Below are positions 20,334 through 29,600 of a stretch of DNA of 64,000 bases, piece after piece. Under the pieces are notes generated by a model. That model did no database searches. It was not told the origin of the DNA and saw only the letters and a list, made by a program, of their open reading frames with translations. The stretch's first letter is position 1, and each line of letters starts with the position of its first letter. The translations under genes and the position numbers were made by a program. The stretch covers positions 1 through 64,000 of the forward strand of contig JADCRB010000009.1 of assembly GCA_021464245.1 (NCBI GenBank), given 5' to 3'. The stretch comes from Carallia brachiata (Eukaryota; Streptophyta; Magnoliopsida; Malpighiales; Rhizophoraceae).

Positions 20334-21313
20334 TTAATCTTTTTTATTTTTTGGGATCTTTTTTTTTTTGCTTTTTAATTTTTCTTTTTTTTTTGAATTT
20401 TTTTTTTCTCTTTTTTTTTTTGAGAATTTTTTTTTTTTTAACATAACAGTAATTTCGAAATTTACCTGCTTTATTGGGTCAGGTCGAAATACATTTCTGA
20501 CCTGAAAATATGAAAGCATTTTTTTTTGAGCTAGACAGGACCCATTCCTTGGAAATGAGCTTGTGGCTGAGTCGGTACTCTCGTCCTTCTGTTGGTCCGA
20601 TTGGCTAAAAATTGTGCCCCCAAATCGAGATGATTGAGGACGATTTTCGCGGTTGACTGCATCAGCGGGTTGGGCTTGGTGAAGCCCTTTGTTGACGTCA
20701 TCTATTTGCTGTCTTAATTCCTTCATATTTTCAATCAACTGTGCATATCCGCTAATCAGCTGTGAATATCCGCGGTTTAAATCTGCAAACATTTTTCTAT
20801 TCTGGTGATGTTGGTCAGCCTGACATCAGCAGCGGTAGATGGTTCTCCACGGAAGACTGTTGTAGAGGGCCCGTCGGATCTTTCCTGACTTGTTTCAGCA
20901 CAACGCGTTGGATTTTGCTGTTCAGCAGAATTTGATGCTCTATAGAAGACTGGAGTAGAGGGATCTTCTTCTTCCTCTGTGTTTGTTTGTGCAGAATAGG
21001 TCGGATTCTGTTGTTGGGCAGAATTTGATGCTCTACCCCTAACTTCGGTAGGGGTAGGTGATCGACTCCTCTGTTTAGTGACAGAGTCACGTGAGAAATC
21101 TAACTGCTGTGTGAGCTGCAAGTCCTCAATTTTAACTTTGTTGGTGGCGAGGAACTTTGTTCTTGCGCGAGTCTGTGGACTCAATTGAGTGGCAAGAAAC
21201 TGTGTCCGTCCGCGGGTTTGTGGTCCTGCGTACCCAGGTAGGGTAGTTGATGCAGGCAATGGAGCCGTTGTCTTCTTTTTTGTGGCAGCAGTTGTACTCC
21301 TTTTCGGTGCCAT
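20334..21313 (-). pseudogene. gag N-terminal region of element F
   Basis: The ATG at 21313 starts MAPKRSTTAATKKKTTAPLP, followed by GYAGPQTRGRTQFLA, a partial internal duplication of it, and a Ser/Gln-rich region with ARxRxSNSAEQQNPT-type repeats, ending at 20777. A second frame (20792-20334) continues with MFADLNRGYSQLISGYAQLI and EIRxQIDDVNK-like coiled-coil character, then runs into A-rich DNA. No CCHC knuckle or capsid-core motif is visible. The start is shared with E and, altered, with C and D. Confidence 0.7.
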
Positions 21314-21569
21314 TTAATGTGCTGAACACCTTGTTAAATTTTTTTTTTTTTCACTTTTTTTTTTTTTTTTTACTTTACCTTTTCGTCTTTTCTCTATTTT
21401 GTCTTTTTCTCTTTTTCTTTTTCTTTTTTCTTTTTCTTTTTTTTCCTTTTCTTCGGCTCTTTTCTTTTTTCTTTTTTTTTTTTTTTTTTTTTTTTTTCTT
21501 TTTTTTTCTCGGCTCTTTTCTTTACCTTTTTTTTTTTTTTTTAAGGAACAAGAGATGGGAGGTGAAGTT
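21314..21569 (-). other. Leader of element F, A/G-rich
   Basis: Between the primer-binding site and gag lies an A/AG-rich region (T/CT-rich on the plus strand, 21340-21540). Equivalent A-rich leaders stand before gag in C (2900-3085) and E (24760-24850). Confidence 0.6.
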
Positions 21570-21587
21570 GTCCCACCGAGCGTGCCA
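21570..21587 (-). other. Primer-binding site of element F
   Basis: TGGCACGCTCGGTGGGAC on the minus strand, six bases after the LTR end. The identical site is in E and G. The site starts with TGG, complementary to a tRNA CCA end. The tRNA species is not assigned here. Confidence 0.8.
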
Positions 21588-21593
21588 AAAATT

Positions 21594-22541
21594 TGTAAAG
21601 CGTAAATTTCGAGTCTAAAACAATTAAACTCGAAAATACAAAAATAAATTACAAATAAAATTTAAAATAAAAGAAAATTTACGTGGGGTCGATCTCCGTA
21701 GATCCTCCGATTAGTGTTCCTTTTTTGACTCCGTCAAGGGCTGCACGAGCTTGATCCTGACAGAAATAATTTCCACTGCTTTTTCTTGAACTGGGTAGAC
21801 TGAAACCGGATCTGATTTGGACGTTTTGACTACGGTTAAGAACCGCAGAGACCTGATCTGAGCCGATCTGGCTTAATTTCACCGAGGGTCGAAGAGACTT
21901 GTTCTCGGATGAGCTGCCTGGATTTTGCTGAGGGCCGTATGAGGCTTAATCCCAGCCGGATTTGTAGTAATTTGATATTTTTAACTCTATATTCTCAGAA
22001 ATTCAGATCTAGAACGATCCAAGAATATAAACCTAAAAATAACTTTAGAAATGGAAACAGCAAATTTTTTGGGGCTTACCCCTGAAATATCTCTCAAAAA
22101 GGAGTTAGGAGAGTATACTGCAGAGTAACAGCACGTAAGAAAAGGAGAAATTTTCTTGAGAGATTTTCAAAATTTTCTTTTTCTCTCAAATTCTCTGGAT
22201 TTTTCTGTTTACAGATTTGCTGAATGTGTTTTGAACTGAGGGGCATGGGCCTATTTATAGGGTTTCCCCTCTCGTGTGAAAGCACGCGTGTGAAAGGCAT
22301 AAGTCGACTTTTCCGTGTGAAAGGCATAAGTCGACTTTTCCGTGTGAAAGCACGCGTGAGAAAGGAATAAGTCGACTTTTCTGACTTTTCCGTGTGAAAG
22401 CATGCGTGAGAAAGGAATAAGTCGACTTTTCCGTGTGAAAGCACACATGCGAAAGGAATAAGTCGACTATTGACTTTTTTTTTTTTTCTTTTTTTTTTTT
22501 TCTTCTTCTTCTTTTTTTTTTTTTTTTTTTTAATGTTTACA
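21594..22541 (-). repeat. 5' LTR of element F
   Basis: Begins (plus strand) TGTAAAGCG after the primer-binding site and ends GTTTACA before the duplicated GAAAC. It carries the U3 tandem repeats (22274-22474), the TATA box (22250-22261) and a CTCTCAA-rich leader. Confidence 0.92.
22250..22261 (-). promoter_or_regulatory. TATA box of the 5' LTR of F
   Basis: CCTATAAATAGG on the minus strand, followed by the leader region. The same motif is at 13479-13490 in the 3' LTR and in the same place in the other family LTRs, which supports a role as core promoter. Confidence 0.7.
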
Positions 22542-22626
22542 GAAACTATTTGAGAAGATAAGTAAGAAAGAAAACAGAAAAGATAACACATAAAGATACG
22601 TTGTTCGATCATAAATTACGACCTAC

Positions 22627-23439
22627 TGTAAAGCGTAAATTTCGAACCTAAAACAATTAAACTCGAAAATATAAAAATAAATTACAAATAAAAATTAAAG
22701 ATAAAAGAAATTTTACGTGGGGTCGATCTCCGTAGATCCTCCTATTAGTGTTCCTTTTTTTGACTCCGTCAGGGGCTGCACGAGTTTGATCTTGATAGAA
22801 ATAAATTCCACAACTTTTTCTTGAACTGGGTAGACTGAAACCGGATCTGATTTGGACGTTTTGACTACGATTAAGAACCGCAGAGATCTAATCTGAGCCG
22901 ATCTGACTTAATTTCACCGAGGGTCGAAGGGACTTGTTCTCGGATGAGCTGCCTGGATTTTTGCTGAGTGCCGTTTGAGGCTTAATCCCAGCTGGATTTG
23001 TAGTAATTTGATATTTTCAGATTTATATCATAAATTCACATCTAGGGCGATCGGAAAATATAAATCTAAAAATAACTTTGGAAATGGAAACAGTAAATTT
23101 TTTGGGTCTTACCCCTGAAATATCTCTCAAAAAGGAGTTAGGAGAGTAATACTGCAGAGTAAAAGCACGTAAGAAAAGGAGAAATTTTCTTGAGAGATTT
23201 TCAAAATTTTCTTTTCTCTCAATTCTCTGAATTTTTCTGTTTACAGATTTGCTAAATGTGTTTGAAACTGAGGGCAGGGGCCTATTTATAGGGTTCCTTT
23301 CCCATGTGAACATCACATGGGAAAGGAATCTTTTTTTTTTTAAAAAACTTTCCTTTTGGCCGGCGTTGCCAATTCAAAATTGGCAACGCCGGCAATTGAC
23401 TTCATCTATTTTTTTTTTTTTTCTAAAATGATATTTACA
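22627..23439 (-). repeat. Solo LTR of the same family with 5-bp target duplication
   Basis: An LTR of 813 bp runs from TGTAAAGCG to ATTTACA and is flanked on both sides by CCTAC (22622-22626 and 23440-23444). No internal element sequence is attached. It lacks the GTCGAC tandem repeats and instead has an inverted CCCATGTGA/TCACATGGG motif near 23300 and a GCCGGCGTTGCCAA inverted motif near 23360. It formed by recombination between the LTRs of a former element. Confidence 0.9.
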
Positions 23440-23444
23440 CCTAC

Positions 23445-23730
23445 ATCTATAGTATAAAGATCTAGAAGGGTTATATCTTTCTTATTGAATTGTATACTTC
23501 ACCTGGTTTACCGACTCCCTTATATATATGTAGTGATGATTATCTTATATATAAGACAATTATATTGCAATAGTACTAGAATTTTATATTGATATTAATT
23601 AATTATTAGAATATTAACTTAATGACACGTAAATAACACAGATCTCCTTAATTAATTACTCGATTTTGGATGTTATGCGTGCCTTTCATTTTCTTTGCCT
23701 CCTAGTCTTAGGTGGAATCGAAAGAGGGCA

Positions 23731-23778
<48 letters not shown>

Positions 23779-23934
23779 TAGATATAGAAAATTAGAGAGA
23801 GGTGAGGAGGAGTGTAAATTATCCACCGGTGTGGAGGAGATTTGAATGATAAATTAAAGCTATTCTCTATTGTGTGACTTGTAAGCGAATGAATCTCGTG
23901 ATGAAAGAAAAAAATAAAAAATGATTGAAAAGTT
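23445..23934. other. Non-genic AT-rich spacer with microsatellite
   Basis: Only AT-rich DNA and a compound microsatellite at 23730-23779 (about eleven AT then about thirteen AG units) are visible. No gene or RNA is seen. Confidence 0.6.
23730..23779. repeat. Compound (AT)n(AG)n microsatellite
   Basis: An uninterrupted run of AT dinucleotides is followed directly by AG dinucleotides. Confidence 0.9.
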
Positions 23935-24709
23935 TGTAAACATAAAAAAAAATCACAAAAAAAAAAAAATTCAATGCATTCCCTACACGAAAGCAACAAG
24001 TGCATGCATATAAAAACGATGATTTCCATTTGGTTGATGACCATGCAAAATGTCAAAATTCAACCACCAAAGAAGACCCTTGCCATGTAGGATCCTACTC
24101 ATGATGCATCATATGGAAATTTTAATTTCCATTTGATTGCAAAATGTCAAAATTCAACCACCAAAGAGGACCCTTGCCATGTAGGATCCAAGTCATACAA
24201 TTTTGGCATCCATCCTCCCCCAAAGTCCTATAAATAGGCATCCCCTCAAAACTTTTCAGTCTATCCCATGCAAAGCAAAATCCTCTCTTCTAAAGCTTTG
24301 CATTCTTTCTTTCTCTCTCTCTAAATATTTTGGGTGTATACTCTCTAGCTGTTACTGAGTTAGATCCGCTTGATAAAAAATCCAAGATATTAAAATCTTA
24401 AATATCCGAGTGGGATCAAGCCTCCTATGGCCCTCACCGGAATCCAATCAATTCGAGTGGGATCAAGCCTTCCTAAGGCCCTCACCGTAGTTCAACTAGT
24501 CCAGCTGAGATCAAGCCTCGGCCCTCAGTGAAATCTATTTCCTACAGTTCAAGAACAAGCTGTGAAGTTACACAAGGAGCATTAATTGGAGGATCCGTAC
24601 GAAGATCGACCCCACATAAATTTCTTTTTATATTACAATTTTTTTATAGTAATTTGTTTTTGTATTTTCGAGTCTAACTGTTACAGGCTCGAGATTTACG
24701 CCGGTTACA
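23935..24709 (+). repeat. 5' LTR of element E
   Basis: Starts TGTAAACATAAA and ends CGGTTACA, 775 bp. TATA-like CCTATAAATAGGC lies at about 24228-24240. Inside it, a segment of about 75 bp around CAAAATGTCAAAATTCAACC is duplicated (about 24042 and 24135). It is the LTR subfamily related to element D. Confidence 0.8.
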
Positions 24710-24715
24710 AATTTT

Positions 24716-24733
24716 TGGCACGCTCGGTGGGAC
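24716..24733 (+). other. Primer-binding site of element E
   Basis: TGGCACGCTCGGTGGGAC, identical to that of F, six bases after the LTR end. Confidence 0.75.
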
Positions 24734-24875
24734 CTCTTCACCTCTCATCTCTTGTTACTTAAAAAAAAAAATGAGGGAAAAAGAAGCAGTAAAGAAAAGT
24801 AAAAAGAAAAAAAAAGCAAAAAAAAGGAAAAAAAGAAAAAAAAAGAAAATTTTCTAACAGGTATCCAGCACACCA

Positions 24876-25653
24876 ATGGCACCAAAGAGGAGTACAACTG
24901 CTGCCATAAAGAAGAAGGCAACTGCTCCACTGCCTGCATCAACTTCCTACCTGGGTACGTAGGCCCGAAAACTCGCGCAAGGACACGATTCCTCGCCATC
25001 CAAACCCAACAAAATATTGAAACGGAAAGTCCACAACTCATACAGCAACAAAATCTCTCCCCTAACTCTCTTGCCGTATGGAGGAGTCGATCATCTACCC
25101 CAATCGAAGTTGGGGGCAGGGCATCAAATTCAGCTCAACAGAATCTGACACGCTCTAGTGAAACAAGCTGGGAAAAATCAGAAGGGCCCTCCACTACAAT
25201 CTTCCGTAGAGCATCATTCACCAACATGGATGTCATGATGTCTGACGCTGCCAGCATAGAAGACATGTTTGTAGAGTTGGCTAGCAGAATTTCACGGTTC
25301 AACAAAGGATTGGAGGAACTAGATCAGGAATTGCAATCTCTCCAACAACTAGAGGATGTGATAAAAAACAGGTTAGCCATCCTTAAGGAGAAACACCAAA
25401 TTAGGCATTACCAAATTCGATCCGCCAATGCAGTCAACCGCGGAGATCACCCTCAGTCATCTTAAGTTGGGGGTAGGGCATCAAATTCTTCTCAACAGTA
25501 GAATCCACACACTCTAGTGAAACAAGTCAAGAAAAATCAAAAGAGTATTCCACTACAGTCTTTCATGGGGCATCGTCTGCCAACGCCAACGTCACGATGA
25601 CCAACACCACCAACATAGAAGACCTGTTTGCAAAAATAAGACAAAAATTTTTA
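24876..25653 (+). pseudogene. gag remnant of element E with internal duplication
   Basis: The ATG at 24876 starts MAPKRSTTAAIKKKATAPLP, shared with F. A frame break before GTACGTAGGCCCG ends the frame after about 28 codons. Downstream, a 79-codon frame (25226-25465) has coiled-coil-like EELDQELQSLQQLEDVIKN and ends AVNRGDHPQSS, equivalent to AVNRENRPQSS of F. The block that begins GTTGGGGGCAGGGCATCAAA (25108) is repeated from about 25465. The element is cut at the N at 25654. Confidence 0.75.
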
Positions 25654-25654
25654 N
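25654..25654. other. Single unknown base, probable assembly join
   Basis: The only N seen in the window. Left of it is plus-strand gag of element E. Right of it is the minus-strand leader of element G, nearly identical to F at about 21503-21593. The junction may be a collapsed gap rather than real contiguity. Confidence 0.8.
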
Positions 25655-25738
25655 CGGCTCTTTTCTTTTACTTTTTTTTTTTTTTTTAAGGAACAAGAGA
25701 TGGGAGGTGAAGTTGTCCCACCGAGCGTGCCAAAAATT
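25655..25738 (-). mobile_element. Element G: leader and primer-binding site
   Basis: This minus-strand start of an element follows F at 21503-21593 almost base for base and includes the primer-binding site at 25715-25732. All coding sequence is missing because it stops at the N. Confidence 0.8.
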
Positions 25739-26616
25739 TGTAAAGCGTAAATTTCGAGTTAAAACAATTAAACTCGAAAATACAAAAATAAATTACAAAT
25801 AAAATTTAAATAAAAGAAAATTTACGTGGGGTCGATCTCCGTAGATCCTCCGATTAGTGTTCCTTTTTTGACTCCGTCAAGGGCTGCACGAGCTTGATCT
25901 TGACAGAAATAATTCCACAGATTTTTCTTGAACTGGGTAGACTGAAACCGGATCTGATTTGGACGTTTTGACTACGGTTAAGAACCGCAGAGACCTGATC
26001 TGAGCCGATCTGGCTTAATTTCACCGAGGGTCGAAGAGACTTGTTCTCGGATGAGCTGCCTGGATTTTGCTGAGGGCCGTATGAGGCTTAATCCCAGCCG
26101 GATTTGTAGTAATTTGATATTTTTAACTCTATATTCTCAAATTCAGATCTAGAACGATCCAAGAATATAAATTTAAAAATAACTTTAGAAATGGAAACAG
26201 CAAATTTTTTGGGCTTACCCCTGAAATATCTCTCAAAACGGAGTTAGGAGAGTATACTGCTAAGTAAAAGCACGTAAGAAAAGGAGAAATTTTCTTGAGA
26301 GATTTTCAAAATTTTCTTTTTCTCTCAAATTCTCTGAATTTTTCTGTTTACAGATTTGCTGATGTTTTGAACTGGGGGGCAGGGGCCTATTTATAGGGTT
26401 CCTTTCCCATGTGAACATCACATGGGAAAGGAATCTTTTTTCCTTTAATTTTTCTTTGGCCGGCGTTGCCAATTCAAAATTGGCAACGCCGGCCATTGAA
26501 TTCAATGGCAATTGAATTCATTGAATTCAATGGCAATTGAATTCATTGAATTCAATGGCCATTGAATTCAACGAATTCATTTTTTTTTTTTTTTTTTTTT
26601 TTTTCTTTCTGTTTAC
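25739..26616 (-). repeat. 5' LTR of element G
   Basis: 878 bp from TGTAAAGCG to GTTTACA. It is closely related to the LTRs of F but has substitutions and a different U3: it carries the CCCATGTGAACATCACATGGG inverted motif family, TATA CCTATAAATAGGAA-type (minus strand, near 26387-26400), and a palindromic GAATTC array (26490-26580). Confidence 0.85.
26490..26580. repeat. Array of nested ATTGAATTCAAT palindromes
   Basis: CCATTGAATTCAATGG and CAATTGAATTCATTG-like units recur five or six times in about 90 bp at the U3 end of LTR G. Most units are self-complementary, so the stretch can form hairpins. Confidence 0.75.
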
Positions 26617-29600
26617 AAGAAATTCCCGTAATCAAAATGAAAATTCACTCGGATGAAATATTTAAAGACGATCAGACGATAAGAAGTGCGTAAACTCCTC
26701 TTTAGAGCCCATGATATCCGAAAACAAAAACAGACATGTTACTTATCTTTAAGATGAAATGAGTATGAATTTTGGATTAACAATGTCGTGGCCAATTATT
26801 AAATCCGTCTTTTTTGGAATCGGTAAAATGGACTGGGATATCAACGATAAATTCTTGAAATGATGGAGGTCAAAGATAAATATATTAATGAAATTTGAAA
26901 TTTATTTTGGAGGAGAAATAATAGGCCTTGTTGTTGTTGTTAGTTTGTTATTGTTGTTTTAATACTGGGGATATCAACAGCAATATTAACAAAATTTTTC
27001 ATCTCAAATACAATTGGAATCGGTTATATAAATTTTTTATTGTTGTTCTATTTTGTTGTGTACTAGTTAGGCATTCTTAAATTTATTTGGATGGGTCAAC
27101 CCGCACAAAATCAGTTGACCCATCCAGTTGAGAAGTTGGAAAGAGTTAAAATTTTTTCTCTTCACTGCCTCATGTTTAGTCTATAAGAGTGTGTTTGGAG
27201 TGCGAAAAAATGAGAGGAAAGAAAGGGAAAAGAGAAGAAATAGAAAGAAAGTGAAGAGAAAATGAAATTGTTTAGAGTAGTAGAAAAAGTTGAGAGAAAG
27301 AAAATAGGAAAAAAAAAGTAAATAGTAATTTATGAGAGAAAAAATAGAAAGAAAATAAAAATATTTGGAGTGGTAGAAAAAGGTGAGAGAAAGAAAAGTA
27401 TGATGAAAGAAAATGTGAATAATAATTTGTGAGAGAAAAAGTTGAGAGAAAATGAAGTTATTTAGAATGGTGTACAAAGTGAAAATAAAGAAAAGTGAGG
27501 AAGAAAAGTAAATGATAATGATTATACTTTTTTTCACTCTTAATTTTTCTTTGCATACCAAACAGCATTAAAAACTGTTAATAAAAAGCGAGTTATAAAA
27601 GCATAAAGAAACTGCTTTTCACAGATTAATCTATCGCTTCAAATAACTTCTTAGACTTCATAAAGAGAGAAAAATATAGAAATTCAATTCTCTCAATTTT
27701 ATATCAATAATCAAGTAAGAGGGTTCTTGTACTGGGAAAAAAATGTATTATTTGTTTCATGATATTACTTAGGTCGTTAGATATCTAAGAAAACTGGTAA
27801 TCAATCTTCTCGATTTTAATTCAAGGTTTTTTTAGGTAATTATACTCTTTCCTTCTTTAAGTGTAAAAACTAATTATTCTAAATTCTTCCTGACCATATA
27901 CTTCTGGATTAACTTATGTTTTCCTCTTCCTTTCTTCTCACCAACTGCGTACCAACTACATGAGGGGGGACATGTGACCAAAAAAATCTTCTTGGGGCGT
28001 AGGGAGATCTTTTTGCAAAGGGCACATGCAAATTCAGAAACTTTGGGAGGCCGAGAAGTTAAAAACTACCTTGATAAAGGAAAACGCGTGAAACTTACCT
28101 ACATAAAGAAAAGTCAGAGTTAGTTTTTAAACCAAAAATAAATGCACGTAAAACTTACTGTGTTGTCCTACTGATTTTGGAGATATTCAACGACAACAGC
28201 CTGCCGACAAGATTCTAAATTACCAACAACATGTATTTTTTGTCCCACCAATATATATTCATAGCAAATTCACTGATATAAGATAGACATATAGATATAC
28301 GTCAAATTTTAGATAGGATTATGTCAAAAAAACAAATTTAGATAGGATTATGTGGTGGATATTTTATTAAGAGACACTACATTTGACATAATTTTATTTG
28401 ACACATACACTACATAAAATTAATAAAATAATTTTTCTTTAATAAATGATGATACTTACCATAATATAAAACAGTAAAACACTATTTTTTTAACTATAAT
28501 TTTTAATTTGCTTTCCTTTTATCAATAAACAATAAGACCTACTGTAAAGTACAACATTATAAATAATTTTTTTTAATCATAAATTTTAATTTATGTGTCC
28601 TCTTAATTTGCTAATTGTTCAGTGTGTCTAATAAAAGTTTTTATTTGAAGAAAAATATAGTGTCTAATGTTTATTGAAATAAAAATAAAAATACAATGAT
28701 ATAAATTATTATTATTTATATCATATATTTTCGTCTGTCCTGTTAAAAGTCAGTTGTGACGTTCCTCATTTATTTATTGTAACAAGTTCATGGCTGCATT
28801 CTGTGGAGATAAGTCTTGCTACAGCAGGATGCAAGTCGCACGTGTGTCTGGGTTTGAGGGAGGTAGAACACGTGAAAAAAGTCCACGATGCACATGTAAT
28901 TAGGAGGAGTGGACGGTAGCCAATCACAAATATTTTACAAAAAAAGAAAAAAAAAACACGAAAACACCCAAAAGAAATTGAATGAGGGGAGTGGGGAGGT
29001 TGTTAGTTCACTTAACGTTGTCAAAATTAGATTAATTATTAAATTAAAAATATTATTAATTTAAAATTTAATTAGTTAAATTAATATTTGAATTAATATT
29101 ATATATATAAGTAATTAAAAAAATAATACTTATAGGTATTGATTAATATTAATATTTTAATTTTAAAGACTAAATTAAAAATTTTGATTAAATTTATGAC
29201 TAAATTAAAATTTTTAATTAAATTTAGAGTTTAAATTATAATTTAAATAAAATTTAAAATTGAATTATAATAAATACATTTTTTTGGCCTGATTTAAACA
29301 TGTCTAATTTTAACCGATTTTAACTAATTTTTAATTGATTTTAGTTGATCTGAATTTTTAAAAAAATTAACTATAATCAGTCGCTGATTGTACTGTTCTG
29401 ACTGACTAATCCTGTTCAATTTTTACAACAATGGTTGACGGATGTCCCATGTAACGGTTACAAAGTGGACAAGTACGATTTCCCTTATCTGTCTTTACCC
29501 TTTTGCCTGTTCCCTTTTCTTTTCAACTTTATTTCTATCTTCTTCTTTTTTTCTTGCCTTTTCTTTTGCAAAATTTTGCTTAATCACAGTTACTTTGCTG

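Larger units (their letters stand above)
12819..22541 (-). mobile_element. Element F: nearly full-length Tat-type Ty3/gypsy element carrying a WOX gene
   Basis: The element is 9723 bp, on the minus strand, with LTRs of 948 (5') and 956 bp (3') and a perfect 5-bp target duplication GAAAC (12814-12818 and 22542-22546). Order along the element is: LTR, primer-binding site, gag part, A-rich tract, TATAAAAGG tandem units, RT, RNase H, second RNase H, integrase, A-rich tract, WOX ORF, conserved block, polypurine tract, LTR. The second RNase H places it in the Tat group, where extra ORFs are known. The two LTRs show only length differences on reading, so the insertion is recent. Gag C-terminus and protease are not found and pol is frameshifted, so F itself is probably non-autonomous. 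Confidence 0.92.
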
